Shown in pieces: positions 10,667 through 20,554 of a stretch of DNA of 64,000 nt (position 1 is the stretch's first letter; each line of letters starts with the position of its first letter). A model generated the notes under the pieces. It ran no database searches. It saw only the letters and a list, made by a program, of their open reading frames with translations, and was not told where the DNA came from. The stretch spans positions 124,001 to 188,000 of the forward strand of contig NZ_JAIBHJ010000006.1 in assembly GCF_021278025.1 (NCBI RefSeq), given 5' to 3'. The translations under genes were made by a program, and so were the position numbers. This DNA comes from Motilimonas sp. E26 (GTDB lineage Bacteria; Pseudomonadota; Gammaproteobacteria; Enterobacterales; CBDFNC01).

Positions 10667-10690
10667 AAAGGCGCACAGAGGCGCCTTTGA
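10666..10690 (-). terminator. terminator after cysK
   Basis: The stem AAAGGCGC / GCGCCTTT with a 6-base loop is followed on the minus strand by a T-rich stretch, about 20 bases past the cysK stop. Confidence 0.8.
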
Positions 10691-10708
10691 AGCAGGTTTA
10701 ATGCCTAA

Positions 10709-11677
10709 TTACGCTTCAAGCTCTTGGTCGGTGAAAATTCCAGCAAATAAAGCAGATGAAAGGTAGCGCTCACCAGAGCTTGGTAAAATTACTACAATAT
10801 TTTTATCGGCAAATTCTGGTAAAGCAGCAATTTGGTTGGCTGCAACAACTGCCGCACCAGATGAAATCCCGGCTAAAATACCTTCTTCTTCCATCAAACG
10901 GCGTGCCATGTCGATGGCCTCATCATTGGTAACAAGTGCAGTGCGGTCAACCATAGATAAATCTAGGTTCTTAGGTACAAATCCTGCGCCAATACCTTGG
11001 ATTTTGTGAGGACCCGGTTTAACTTCTTCACCAGCTAATGTTTGCGTGATCACCGGCGAGTCAGTTGGCTCAACGGCCACTGTTGTAATTTTTTTACCTT
11101 GCTTTAACTTTATGTAGCGGCTGACGCCTGACAAGGTGCCACCCGTACCAACACCAGCGACAAATACATCAATTTCGCCATCTGTGTCTTGCCAGATTTC
11201 TGGGCCAGTGGTCTGTTCGTGGATTTCAGGGTTGGCAGGGTTATCGAACTGTTGTAAAAGTACAAATTTTTCAGGGCTCTCTGCGACGATTTCTTCTGCC
11301 TTATTGATTGCGCCTTTCATACCTTTCGCGCCATCGGTTAGGATCAGGTTAGCGCCTAAAGCTTTAAGTAGTTTACGACGCTCTAAGCTCATGGTGTTAG
11401 GCATGGTTAGGGTAATTTTGTAACCACGAGCGGCAGCTACAAAAGCAAGTGCGATACCAGTATTACCACTGGTTGGTTCGATCAGCTCTTTTTCTTTGGT
11501 GAGGATACCTTTTTTTTCTGCATCCCAAATCATGTTCGCGCCAATGCGACATTTAACACTGAAGCTTGGGTTGCGGCTTTCTATTTTTGCAAATACATTA
11601 CCTTTAGCTACACGGTTAAGGCGAACTAACGGCGTTTTACCTATAGTCTGAGTATTGTCATCATAAATTTTGCTCAT
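10709..11677 (-). CDS. cysK: cysteine synthase A
   Basis: CysK (O-acetylserine sulfhydrylase) is a PLP enzyme making cysteine from O-acetylserine and sulfide. The 322-residue protein has the PLP lysine at Lys42 ([11 protein letters not shown]), the substrate loop [10 protein letters not shown] near 68-77, and the glycine-rich phosphate loop [10 protein letters not shown] near 176. The length is typical of CysK rather than CysM. It stands alone, divergent from the next gene. cysZ lies close by, which fits a sulfur-assimilation neighbourhood. Confidence 0.96.
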   Translation of the reverse strand: MSKIYDDNTQTIGKTPLVRLNRVAKGNVFAKIESRNPSFSVKCRIGANMIWDAEKKGILTKEKELIEPTSGNTGIALAFVAAARGYKITLTMPNTMSLERRKLLKALGANLILTDGAKGMKGAINKAEEIVAESPEKFVLLQQFDNPANPEIHEQTTGPEIWQDTDGEIDVFVAGVGTGGTLSGVSRYIKLKQGKKITTVAVEPTDSPVITQTLAGEEVKPGPHKIQGIGAGFVPKNLDLSMVDRTALVTNDEAIDMARRLMEEEGILAGISSGAAVVAANQIAALPEFADKNIVVILPSSGERYLSSALFAGIFTDQELEA

Positions 11678-11893
11678 GGGTATTCCTTATATGCAGTAAA
11701 TGGCAATAAAACTAAAGTTAGCATACCTTGATGCTAAAAGATTTGAAGTGACAATTTGTTATAACGTTATGTTATTAAAAACTAAATTTTTATCACTTTA
11801 TTTTAGTGACTAGCCTAATAGTTTTTGCTGTATTTTTCATCTTATGATTTAAGCTGCTGCTTGTTTCGTCACACTTTTTTAAAGGGGTTTTTC

Positions 11894-12997
11894 ATGCTGC
11901 CATCTTTTCTCACCGCAACAGGTATCTTCATCCCACCATTTTGTGTAAAAAACCAAGAGTTGGTGGTGGCTTATAATCAATATGCGCAATTTTTTAACCT
12001 CGAGAATGCGGCCTCAATTGAGGTGGGGCAGGTGGCCGCCAAACTCAAATCTGATGATGAGTTTATTCTCCGGCATTCAGGTATTTTGCAGCGATATTAT
12101 GTCACGGATGAAGGTATTCTTGATCCTGATGTGATGTGTCCATTATTGCCCGAGATTGATGAAGAGCATACTTCATTAATGGCTGAGATGGGTAAAAATG
12201 CTGCCCTTGATGCGTTGCAGCAAGGGGCAGTTGAAGGCCATGAAGTTGATTTGATTATTGTTGCGGCTAGTAACGTGCAGCGTGCTTATCCGGCTTTAGC
12301 CATTGAAATTCAAGATTTATTAGGCGCATCCGGATTGGCCTTTGATCTCTGTGGCGCTGAGTGCTCTGCGGTGATGGCGATCCAGCTGGCGAGTCAAGCA
12401 ATTGCTTGCGGCAGTGCGACTAAAGCGTTAATTATCAGCCCTGAAATAGGCTCTGCTCAAACGGATTTTAGAGACCGGGAAAGCCACTTTTTATTGGGTG
12501 ATGCATGCAGCGCCTTGTTACTCGAAAATATTGCCAAAACGGGGGCGTTGGAGATCATCAACTTTAATATCGCCAGCCAATTTTCTAACCAGATACGCAA
12601 TAATTTCGGTTTTTTAAATCGCTTAGCGCCCGACTCGCTGTACAGCAAAGACAAGTTATTTCATCAAACGCCGCCAAGCTTTCCTGCGATTGCTGATGCG
12701 ATTTGTACCCATGTGCAGCAGCATCTTGCAGGGTTGAAGTTGCCTGTAGAGAGGGTGGCACAATACTTTTTACAGCCAACTAATCGAGTATTAAACCAAG
12801 TGATTGCAGATCAGCTTTTGACTGATGCTACAGATAAAACAGTGCCCGATTGCGTTGCGCAATACGGTGGCACAGGGGCCGCTGGACTCGGTTTAAGTTT
12901 TCATTTACATCAACAATTGGCGGCTGATGAATATTGCATGTGGGTTGCATTTGGTGCGGGATTTTGTGTTGCTTCAATGGTATTGAAAAAATGCTGA
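11894..12997 (+). CDS. KAS III (FabH)-fold protein with an altered active site
   Basis: The 367-residue protein has the thiolase fold of FabH-type enzymes. Landmarks are the candidate nucleophile Cys157 in GAECSA, LGDACSALLL near 201-210 (FabH FGDGAGAVVL), and a glycine-rich GAGFC near 354-358. The usual His and Asn of the Cys-His-Asn triad are not visible: the HQANxR block reads FLQPTNR near 292-298, and the GNTSAAS block reads GGTGAAG near 325-331. It may be an acyl transfer enzyme rather than a decarboxylating condensing enzyme; this is inference. The start is set by AAAGGGG upstream of ATG. I do not know its substrate. Confidence 0.72.
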   Translation: MLPSFLTATGIFIPPFCVKNQELVVAYNQYAQFFNLENAASIEVGQVAAKLKSDDEFILRHSGILQRYYVTDEGILDPDVMCPLLPEIDEEHTSLMAEMGKNAALDALQQGAVEGHEVDLIIVAASNVQRAYPALAIEIQDLLGASGLAFDLCGAECSAVMAIQLASQAIACGSATKALIISPEIGSAQTDFRDRESHFLLGDACSALLLENIAKTGALEIINFNIASQFSNQIRNNFGFLNRLAPDSLYSKDKLFHQTPPSFPAIADAICTHVQQHLAGLKLPVERVAQYFLQPTNRVLNQVIADQLLTDATDKTVPDCVAQYGGTGAAGLGLSFHLHQQLAADEYCMWVAFGAGFCVASMVLKKC

Positions 12998-13011
12998 TTC
13001 TTATTCAGTAA

Positions 13012-13041
13012 TGCGGTGCGCTCAAGGTCGAGCGCATCGCA
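13012..13041. terminator. stem-loop between the convergent KAS III-like gene and cysZ
   Basis: A 12-bp stem (TGCGGTGCGCTC / GAGCGCATCGCA, one wobble pair) has a 6-base loop. No T tract follows on the plus strand, so its role as a terminator is uncertain. Confidence 0.4.
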
Positions 13042-13104
13042 ACCCTTCGTACCTTAACTATGGATAGAGTTTACATGGCAATGAAGGGCTTAAGTTGGCG
13101 AGGT

Positions 13105-13869
13105 TTAACCTCGTCCCGTCATATCTTTACGATAATGGGCTACCCACATCGCCGTACCGCCACACACGCCCACGGGCATTACGATAAGGTTTACAATCGG
13201 TATTGCGCTTAAAATAGTTGCAATACAACCAAAACTTAAATTGCTCATTCGTCTCGTTTTTAGTGTGTCACGCATAGTAGGAAAGCTTATTTTATGGTTA
13301 TCAAAGCCATAGTCGACATACTGGATAGCCATCATCCAACAAGATAGTAAAAACCAAAGTACCGGCGCGACAGTTTGTCCAACTACAGGGATCAGGAACA
13401 AAATCAAGCAACCAATGGCTTTTGGTATAAAGTAAATCATTTTGTCCAGTTCACGTTTTAGAGCACGTGGTATGTCTTTCATTACTTGCATTAAACCATC
13501 ATCGTTGATGGGCTGGCCGGTAAGGTGTAATTCAACTTTTTCAGCTAATAAACCATTAAATGGTGCTGAGATAAGGTTAGCAACGGTAGAAAACAGGTAG
13601 GAAAAGATAAATAGGATACATAACAATAAAATGGGCCAAATAACGTACGATAACCAGCTCAGCATCTCGGGTACGTAGCTCATTAATTTGTCCATCCAAG
13701 GACCTAACTGAAGATAGAGCGCATAAAAAGCGCCGGAAAATAGTAGTAAGTTAATACATAACGGCACGAGGACAAAAGTTCGAAGCCCAGGCTGACGGAT
13801 CAAATTAAAGCCAGTAAGGAAAAACTCTAAACCACTCAGTGGCGCGGTTATTTTGTTGTTATTGTGCAT
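13105..13869 (-). CDS. cysZ: sulfate transporter CysZ
   Basis: CysZ is an inner-membrane sulfate permease feeding cysteine synthesis. The 254-residue protein has hydrophobic segments near 30-50 and 70-95, paired helical hairpins, and typical CysZ sequence such as SAPFNGLLAEKVE near 100 and FGCIATILSAIPIVN near 215. It is divergent from zipA across about 440 bases, the same arrangement as in E. coli. Confidence 0.93.
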   Translation of the reverse strand: MHNNNKITAPLSGLEFFLTGFNLIRQPGLRTFVLVPLCINLLLFSGAFYALYLQLGPWMDKLMSYVPEMLSWLSYVIWPILLLCILFIFSYLFSTVANLISAPFNGLLAEKVELHLTGQPINDDGLMQVMKDIPRALKRELDKMIYFIPKAIGCLILFLIPVVGQTVAPVLWFLLSCWMMAIQYVDYGFDNHKISFPTMRDTLKTRRMSNLSFGCIATILSAIPIVNLIVMPVGVCGGTAMWVAHYRKDMTGRG

Positions 13870-14314
13870 AATTAATTAAACTTTCCAATGTTGTAATGGT
13901 TTTATCTTGTGCGCTTGGTGTCATAGTAAATCAATTTAAATCATCACTAAAGTGAGACAAGGTATGAACCGCAATAAATAAATAATGCTTAATTTCAAAT
14001 TTATTTAGGCTTAAGATATAAAGGTTATGTTTACCTTATGAAATATTAACATTTATTCACCAGTTTTTCTGTTGGGTCACGGTTCACGACTGGACGAATA
14101 AAGGCTTTCAAGGTACTGTGCTCTTGTCAAAGGCGGGTTCGCTTGGGTACAGTAAACATAAATACATCAGATCAAGTTTCAGGAACACCATTTAGACGGT
14201 TAATTTGTTTACAAATAGGCTAAAAAGGCTACCATTATTAGCTTAGTCGATAGCCTTTTGACCGATTAAACGTTACTTATAACCGAGACTTAACATACAT
14301 TAAGAGATTGTTGA
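13870..14314. other. divergent cysZ/zipA control region
   Basis: No gene of useful length is seen. The region holds a stem-loop-capable inverted repeat at 14223-14259 (AAAAGGCTA / TAGCCTTTT, 19-base loop) about 55 bases before zipA. A smaller repeat (AAGGT / ACCTT) lies near 14021-14037. Promoters for both genes must lie here, but I cannot place them with confidence. Confidence 0.4.
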
Positions 14315-15508
14315 ATGCAGGATTTTCGTCTTGTTCTAATCATTGTGGGCGCAATTGCGATTGCCGCATTATTGATCCATGGCTTATGGTCAAATCATAA
14401 AAACAAACCTAAATCGCTTAAAGATAAGCCGGTACGTAAAGTAGAGCCCAAAGAAACCAGTACCGAAACTGAATTTGACGCCGACGGTATCGGTGAAGTG
14501 CGAGTGGTTTCTTCCGGTTTTAGTTCATCGAATGATCTAAAAGAGGAGCACCTTACTCGCGGGCCTAAAGTCAATTCAGACTCGTCAGAAGACTTGTACC
14601 CAAGCTTTTCAGCGGTTGAGACTGAACACCCAGAAAATACTGCGTCCATTGTTGAGCCGATGACAACGGCTAACAATCCTGTTGCGCCTCAACCAGCTGT
14701 AACCGAAGCGCAATATCAAGGAGAGAGAGTATCGCAGCAAAGCACTCATCAAGAGAGTGTTCCTGAATCTGATGAAGTGGAATACGTTACGCGCGCCCCT
14801 GCTTTTAGAGAGCCTTATTTCGATGAGCACGGCCAAAAGCATTATCACGAAGCGAAACCCGTTCAAGTAAAAGTTAAACCAGCAGCTCGCCCTGCTGCTG
14901 TTGAACACGTTGTTAAAGCTGAACCTGTCGTTAAGGCAATCGTTGAGCCAACAGTTGAAACAAATGTTGTACCTGAGGCTTCCGCGACTATTGACACCGA
15001 GCAACAAAAATACGAACAAGTTGAGCATCAGCAAGAAGCTGCCGAACAGCCAGCTAAAGCAGACGCGGCTTACGAAGGTCCACAAGATGTATTTGTACTT
15101 AACGTCATGTCGCGAGAAGGCACGTTATTTGCGGGCGCTGAATTATTACCAATATTGCTTAACTTAGGCTTTAAGTTTGGTGAAATGGATATTTTTCATC
15201 GCCATCTAAGTCCAACAGGTAATGGACCCGTATTATTTAGCATGGCTAATATGGTTAAACCCGGCACATTTGATGTTGACCATATGGAGCAATTCGAAAC
15301 CCACGGGCTATCACTGTTTATGGCGCTGCCTTGTGCGGGTGATGCATCCAATAATTTCCAGCTTATGCTCCACGCATCAGAGATGCTAGCATCTGAATTA
15401 AATGGTTTATTGCTTGACGGGACTAGACAGCCGTTGACACGCCAAAAAGTGAATGAATATAAGCAGCGTATTACCGACTTTGAACGCCAGCAAGCCTTAG
15501 TTGATTAG
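14315..15508 (+). CDS. zipA: cell division protein ZipA
   Basis: ZipA anchors FtsZ to the inner membrane at the division site. The 397-residue protein has an N-terminal transmembrane anchor (residues 5-24), then a basic stretch, a long Pro/Glu/Val-rich linker to about 255, and a C-terminal FtsZ-binding domain starting near FVLNVMSREG and including GPVLFSMANMVKPGTFD. Length and domain order are normal. A DNA ligase gene follows, as in many gammaproteobacteria. Confidence 0.95.
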   Translation: MQDFRLVLIIVGAIAIAALLIHGLWSNHKNKPKSLKDKPVRKVEPKETSTETEFDADGIGEVRVVSSGFSSSNDLKEEHLTRGPKVNSDSSEDLYPSFSAVETEHPENTASIVEPMTTANNPVAPQPAVTEAQYQGERVSQQSTHQESVPESDEVEYVTRAPAFREPYFDEHGQKHYHEAKPVQVKVKPAARPAAVEHVVKAEPVVKAIVEPTVETNVVPEASATIDTEQQKYEQVEHQQEAAEQPAKADAAYEGPQDVFVLNVMSREGTLFAGAELLPILLNLGFKFGEMDIFHRHLSPTGNGPVLFSMANMVKPGTFDVDHMEQFETHGLSLFMALPCAGDASNNFQLMLHASEMLASELNGLLLDGTRQPLTRQKVNEYKQRITDFERQQALVD

Positions 15509-15527
15509 TTCACTTATCATCGTTGAT

Positions 15528-15558
15528 AGCCTCTTCAGTTGAAGGGGCTTTTTTATTT
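15528..15558 (+). terminator. terminator after zipA
   Basis: The stem AGCCTCTTC / GAAGGGGCT (one G-U pair) with loop AGTT is followed by six T residues. It separates zipA from the ligase gene. Confidence 0.82.
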
Positions 15559-15585
15559 TAGCTTGACCGCAATGAGCCATTGAGT

Positions 15586-17544
15586 ATGACAACTTCTGAA
15601 CACTTCCAATTTAATAATGAGCAACTAGCGATTATCAATCAGCTTGACTTGGATATTGACCTTATCCCAATTCAGGAAGCCATTGGCCAACTTGAATTTG
15701 ATCACCTTTCAGAGCAAGCTTTGGTTGCGACCTTAAAGATCACCAATGCCCTTTATCGCTCTGGCGCGCCACTGATTACCGATCACCAATATGATGCACT
15801 CACTTTCAAGCTCAAGGATATTGCGCCAAATCATCCTTACCTTGCCACAGTAGAGCCGGAAGTATTGGCCGAAAGCAAGACGGTGCCATTGCCGCAAAAA
15901 ATGTTGTCAACAGATAAGGCCTATACCTTTGCTGAAATTGAGAAATGGGTTGACCGAGTGTTAAAAGCGGCACAAGAAATAAAAGTAGATACGAGCGAGA
16001 TAAAAGTGCGGGTAACGCCAAAACTCGACGGCTACGCGGCTTTTGATGATGGCACCACCCTTTATACTCGCGGTGATGGCGTGAGAGGGCAAGATATCAC
16101 CCGCGCTTTTAATCGCGGTTTACAAGTGGCGAATAATGGCGACAGAGGCTTAGGGCCGGGCGAAATCGTTATTAGTAAAAGCTACTTTGATGAAGTATTA
16201 AGTCAGCACTTTGAAAATTCTAGAAATATTCAAGCCGCAATCATTGCTGAAAAGAAAGTGGATGAGAATGTGCAAAAAGCCATTGCAGATGGCGCTTGTG
16301 TTTTTTATCCGTTTCAATTGATCGACAACTGGACTGGTGATTATCAGACCTTACTAGACGACTTTGAATCCATTGTGGAACAGATCTGGAATGCCGTTGA
16401 TTACGATATAGATGGCGTCATTCTTGAAGTGACTAATGAGCAAGTAAAGGCTCATATGGGCGCGACCAGAAAGCATCATAGATGGCAAATCGCTTTTAAG
16501 GTTAATGAGGCATCTGCGGACGTTGAAGTCTTAAGCGTGGTGCCACAAACCTCAAGAACGGGCCGAGTTTCTCCCGTTGCTTTACTAAAGCCGACCAAAC
16601 TCAGCGGTGCTACCATCAGCCGTGCGACAGTGCATCATTATAAAATGGTGAAAAATAATGGCGTTGGGCCAGGGGCGGTGGTGCGTTTAGTGCGCAGTGG
16701 TTTAGTTATTCCTAAAATTGAGTTAGTGGTTAAAAAAGCAGAGCCTGAACTGCCAGAGCATTGCCCTAGCTGCAATTCTGTACTCGATTGGGTGGGCGAC
16801 CATCTTATGTGTGGCAACCCCAACTGCCCAGCAAGGCGCGAGAATACCCTGATCCACTTTTTCAAAACCTTAGGCAATAATGATGGTTTTGGGCCAAAAG
16901 TGATTGAAAAACTTCACCTTTACGGCGTGGATGAAATACATCAGGTATATCAGCTGACTGAGCGTGATTTTGTGCGCTTTGGCTTTGGTGAAAAGACCTC
17001 ACGTAACTTAATCGACCAACTTAGAGCCAGTCGAGAGCTTGAAATTGAAGATTGGCGCTTTCTGGCGGCATTTGGGGTTAACCGTCTTGGCGCGGGAAAC
17101 TGTGAAAGATTATTGCAACACCATAAGTTACTGGCACTTTTTGAATTAACCGTAGAGCAAATTGTCGACTTAGATGGTTTTGCTAAGTTAAGTGCCGAGG
17201 CGATAGTAGCTGGTTTAAGCAGCATTAAAGGTGCGTTCTTTGAGGTGTATAATTTAGGCTTTAATTTGTCTGAAACACCACAAATTTCTGAGCTTGAAGT
17301 ATCGCAATCGCCTATTTCCGGCAAAATTATCGTCTTCACCGGCACTATGGTGCAAGGGGCGCGTGCCGACATGGAAAAGCAAGCCAAAGAGCTTGGAGCG
17401 AAAACCGCCAAATCGGTCACTGGTAAAACAGATTACCTAGTTGCAGGCCTCAAGGTGGGAGAGAGTAAAATTACTGCCGCGCGCGAGAAAGGCGTGCAGG
17501 TATTGAGTGAGCAAGAATACTTGGATTTATTGTCCGCTGATTGA
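15586..17544 (+). CDS. ligA: divergent NAD+-dependent DNA ligase (LigA family)
   Basis: The 652-residue protein has all LigA domains: a partial Ia region (YRSGAPLITDHQYD near 47-60), adenylation domain with nucleophile Lys146 (PKLDGYAA) and TRGDGVRGQDIT, OB fold (TSRTGRVSPVALL, SRATVHH), a four-cysteine zinc finger (CPSC...CGNPNC) near 388-411, helix-hairpin-helix repeats, and a C-terminal BRCT domain. It differs from typical LigA: the Glu of ExKxDG is Thr144, the lysine lies about 30 residues later than usual, and the HxxPMLSL block reads PQKMLSTDKAY. It occupies the usual ligA position after zipA. TTG at 15580 is a possible alternative start. Confidence 0.85.
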   Translation: MTTSEHFQFNNEQLAIINQLDLDIDLIPIQEAIGQLEFDHLSEQALVATLKITNALYRSGAPLITDHQYDALTFKLKDIAPNHPYLATVEPEVLAESKTVPLPQKMLSTDKAYTFAEIEKWVDRVLKAAQEIKVDTSEIKVRVTPKLDGYAAFDDGTTLYTRGDGVRGQDITRAFNRGLQVANNGDRGLGPGEIVISKSYFDEVLSQHFENSRNIQAAIIAEKKVDENVQKAIADGACVFYPFQLIDNWTGDYQTLLDDFESIVEQIWNAVDYDIDGVILEVTNEQVKAHMGATRKHHRWQIAFKVNEASADVEVLSVVPQTSRTGRVSPVALLKPTKLSGATISRATVHHYKMVKNNGVGPGAVVRLVRSGLVIPKIELVVKKAEPELPEHCPSCNSVLDWVGDHLMCGNPNCPARRENTLIHFFKTLGNNDGFGPKVIEKLHLYGVDEIHQVYQLTERDFVRFGFGEKTSRNLIDQLRASRELEIEDWRFLAAFGVNRLGAGNCERLLQHHKLLALFELTVEQIVDLDGFAKLSAEAIVAGLSSIKGAFFEVYNLGFNLSETPQISELEVSQSPISGKIIVFTGTMVQGARADMEKQAKELGAKTAKSVTGKTDYLVAGLKVGESKITAAREKGVQVLSEQEYLDLLSAD

Positions 17545-17601
17545 GCTCTGGTTGTTAATCCCTAGAGGAGCAAATAGCCCTTTCATGCTCAAGTGTCTAT
17601 C

Positions 17602-17630
17602 AAGCCCCATTTTAGGTGGGGCTTTTTGTT
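17602..17630 (+). terminator. terminator after the ligase gene
   Basis: The stem AAGCCCCA / TGGGGCTT with a 7-base loop is followed by T residues. Confidence 0.88.
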
Positions 17631-17721
17631 ATACGCAACAATAGTTAGCCCGCTAATGGTTATTTATTGATGATTTAATTTTCCGTTCACCTTAAATAAC
17701 TTAACCAGTAAATATTGGCAA

Positions 17722-18537
17722 TTATTTATCGCGATTCGAAAAGTAACGCGTGGGTGATTCACCATAGGCCCGACGAAACATAGCGATAAAGTTACTTGGC
17801 GTTGAGTAACCAAGAGCATACGCTACATCGCCAATTGGCTCTCCGCGCGCCATCATTTCTAGCGAATGTATTAGCAGTATCTGCTGCCGCCATTCATTAA
17901 AACTCATGTTCAACTCATTTCGAATTAACCTTCTTAACGTACGTGATGAGATGGCTCCTATTCGTGCCCAATACTCGACAGAATTTTTACTGTTTGGCTC
18001 AACTAAAATCGCTTGAGTTACCTTTTGTAGTCTTGGATCTTTAGGCTGTGGGAAATAAAGTGATTCGTGAGGGCTGTTGCAAATTTCATCAGAAATTACG
18101 TCAACTACGCGTAAATTTTGTGTAGATAGCGCTTCGGTTTTGCTCCAAGTGGATGCCCTGCTAGATAGGACTTTTAAGACATCACTCATTTCAATCACAC
18201 ATGGTTTCATTGGAAACTGACTACAGCTCTCGGGAGTAAATAATAATGACCGGCCTTTAAGGGAACCACAAAAATAAACACTGTGCATCGCGCTTGGAGG
18301 GATCCATCCAGCACGATGAGGCGGTAGTATCCAGGTTCCTTCATCGGTTTTAACTTGTATCAGCCCTTCATCGATACACAGAAGCTGACCGCGATAATGC
18401 TTATGCCAATTATGTGGCCGTTGATCCAAATGCCTGAAGTTACTCCGCTCATGTTGCCACTTCTTGGCAATTAACGCTGCGCCATTTTCCCATTCACTGT
18501 AATCACAGTTTGTTGTTTTTTCTACGTGCACCAACAT
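17722..18537 (-). CDS. AraC-family transcriptional regulator
   Basis: The 271-residue protein has an N-terminal cupin-like sensing region (HKHYRGQLLC and ILPPHRAGWIPP, residues 45-85) and a C-terminal AraC DNA-binding domain with two helix-turn-helix units, the second in IGDVAYALGYSTPSNFIAMFRR. It is divergent from the TauE/SafE transporter gene with 100 bases between starts, so it probably controls that gene. The ligand is unknown. Confidence 0.88.
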   Translation of the reverse strand: MLVHVEKTTNCDYSEWENGAALIAKKWQHERSNFRHLDQRPHNWHKHYRGQLLCIDEGLIQVKTDEGTWILPPHRAGWIPPSAMHSVYFCGSLKGRSLLFTPESCSQFPMKPCVIEMSDVLKVLSSRASTWSKTEALSTQNLRVVDVISDEICNSPHESLYFPQPKDPRLQKVTQAILVEPNSKNSVEYWARIGAISSRTLRRLIRNELNMSFNEWRQQILLIHSLEMMARGEPIGDVAYALGYSTPSNFIAMFRRAYGESPTRYFSNRDK

Positions 18538-18637
18538 TGGCCAGTATTCATTATTTTATGTCCTTTTAACGTTACCATGACAAGTTAGCTTTCGCGTAGC
18601 ATTTTCGCAACTAACATTTTTCGAAGGCAATACAATT

Positions 18638-19444
18638 ATGAACGAACCTATCTTTATCTTTTATTACATTGTAGCCGGCTTGGGGGTTGGCTTTCTCGCG
18701 GGACTTGTTGGCATCGGAGGAGGAGGGATGGCTGTCCCTATTTTTGCATTTCTGTTTTCAATTCAGGCTGTAGCTGATGCAGAAGTGGTTCATCTCGCAC
18801 TAGGGACATCGATGGCTTCGATGATTATTACCACATTGGGTAGTATGCGCGCTCACTACAAAAAAAAGAATGTTGATTCAACCATGGCTATAAAAATGTT
18901 GAGCGGCATTCTAGTAGGTACATTTTGTGCAACATTCGTAGCATCATATTTACAGGGGGTCTATCTAGCGGGATTTTTCAGCGTATTTATGTTGTATGTT
19001 GCCTATAAAATGTTTCGAAGTACGGAGCATGAGTACAACCCAAATCCACATGGAGTCATCGGCAATATCACTACTGGGTCAGTGATTGGTTCCATTTCGG
19101 CACTTGTTTCTATAAGTGGCGCGGGTTTAATTATCCCTTATCTTATCAAGCAAAATTATGAGGTAAAGCGCGCTATTGGCACGTCAGCTGCGATAGGTTT
19201 CCCTATCGCGTTGTCTGGAAGCCTCGGGTATATGATAAATGGTTGGGAAAATACAAACTGGGACAACTTAGTTTTAGGATACATATACCTTCCTGCAATG
19301 ATCAGCTTTTCCATCAGTAGTTTTTTAACGACTAGCCTAGGAGTGCGTTGCGCTGACCTTTTCCCGAGTAAAATACTCAAAAAGATAGTGGGTATTCTTT
19401 GCGTCCTTCTAAGCTTTAAAATGTTGCTACAAGTACTGAATTGA
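18638..19444 (+). CDS. TauE/SafE (TSUP) family membrane transporter
   Basis: The 268-residue membrane protein has about eight hydrophobic segments in two repeats. The first repeat has the family's glycine-rich GLVGIGGGGMAVP near 23-35, the second SISGAGLIIPYL near 154-165. TSUP proteins move sulfite, sulfonates or other organic anions; the substrate cannot be read from sequence. The divergent AraC gene is the likely regulator. Confidence 0.88.
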   Translation: MNEPIFIFYYIVAGLGVGFLAGLVGIGGGGMAVPIFAFLFSIQAVADAEVVHLALGTSMASMIITTLGSMRAHYKKKNVDSTMAIKMLSGILVGTFCATFVASYLQGVYLAGFFSVFMLYVAYKMFRSTEHEYNPNPHGVIGNITTGSVIGSISALVSISGAGLIIPYLIKQNYEVKRAIGTSAAIGFPIALSGSLGYMINGWENTNWDNLVLGYIYLPAMISFSISSFLTTSLGVRCADLFPSKILKKIVGILCVLLSFKMLLQVLN

Positions 19445-19542
19445 AACCAGCGATGGTACCTCATGCTGCATTAAAAAGCGCAGCAGCTGAAATATGGCGT
19501 GACCTTTATGAAGTCAATGCGATTACGCCATAGGTTTTAATT

Positions 19543-20439
19543 TCAGCGGTGGAGCAAGTCTTGTAGGGCTTCTTTTATATCTGGGTGTTTAAATTGATAG
19601 CCGGATTGGCTTAATTTCTGCGGTAATACATTTTGTCCGTTGAGCAATAAGTCACTCATTTCCCCTAATAAAACTTTGAGTACAGTGGCGGGAACAGGAC
19701 AAAAAGCAGGCCTGTTAAGAGTTGCTGCTAATTCCAGTGCGAAGGTTTTATTAGTTACAGGCTTAGGGGCAGTTAAGTTAAACACGCCTGACAAGGCTTC
19801 ATGCTCTAACAACCATATAATGCCATTCACCATGTCATCGATATGGATCCAAGACATGTATTGCTGGCCAGAGCCTATCCTGCCTCCCACGCCCATTTTA
19901 AAAGGGGGCAGCATTTTTTTTAAAGCGCCACCTTGGTTACTGAGCACGATACCGGTGCGAAGGATACAAACGCGACTAAAAGGCTGGGCTTGATTGGCTA
20001 TGTCTTCCCATTGTTGGCAAATAGTATGACTAAACTCTTCGTGATACTGGTCAAAGTCTTCGGTAATGGGCTGGGCACTTTGACGGCCATAGATGCCAAT
20101 AGCAGAGCCACTGATAAATGTTTTAGGTGGTTGTTCAGATACTTTAAATAGATCGACCAATTGTTGTGTGATGGCCCATCTACTTTGACAAATTGCGTGT
20201 TTTTGTTTTTCGGTCCAGCGTTTTTCAGCAATGGGTTCTCCGGCAAGGTTAATCACTGCATCAAATTGATTAAGATTTGTTAAAGACGCTAAATCCTCAA
20301 TGATGGTTATGTCAGAGCCTAGCAGTGAATGTGCTTTATGTTTGCTGCGGCTTAATACCGTTAATTGATGGGCGGAGTTAAGGGCTTTACAGAGCCTCTG
20401 ACCAATAAGCCCAGTGCCCCCAGTGATCAATATATTCAT
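19543..20439 (-). CDS. yfcH: TIGR01777-family epimerase YfcH
   Basis: The 298-residue NAD(P)-binding Rossmann protein starts ILITGGTGLIGQRL. It has the NLAGEPIAEKRW block near 66-77 and FISGSAIGIYG near 109-119, where the Tyr sits in place of the usual SDR YxxxK. The C-terminal PVPATVLKVLLGEMSDLLL region is the family DUF1731 domain. Biological role is unknown. It is divergent from the PerM-type gene. Confidence 0.9.
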   Translation of the reverse strand: MNILITGGTGLIGQRLCKALNSAHQLTVLSRSKHKAHSLLGSDITIIEDLASLTNLNQFDAVINLAGEPIAEKRWTEKQKHAICQSRWAITQQLVDLFKVSEQPPKTFISGSAIGIYGRQSAQPITEDFDQYHEEFSHTICQQWEDIANQAQPFSRVCILRTGIVLSNQGGALKKMLPPFKMGVGGRIGSGQQYMSWIHIDDMVNGIIWLLEHEALSGVFNLTAPKPVTNKTFALELAATLNRPAFCPVPATVLKVLLGEMSDLLLNGQNVLPQKLSQSGYQFKHPDIKEALQDLLHR

Positions 20440-20554
20440 ACCTGTCTCATTATTGACTATTTATTCTTAGTATTACGTTAAATTAGCAAAAAAGGATGTT
20501 ATTTTGAGATGAAAATTTTTTATTTCGTTTGTTGATAAATATATAGGGTAAAGC

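Noticed and set aside
14609-15085. 158-codon frame antisense to zipA
   Set aside because: It mirrors the low-complexity Pro/Glu/Val linker of zipA, has no ribosome site or known motif, and zipA is clearly real.
16950-17420. 156-codon frame antisense to the ligase gene
   Set aside because: It lies fully inside the HhH/BRCT part of the ligase gene and shows Ser/Lys-rich composition typical of antisense frames.
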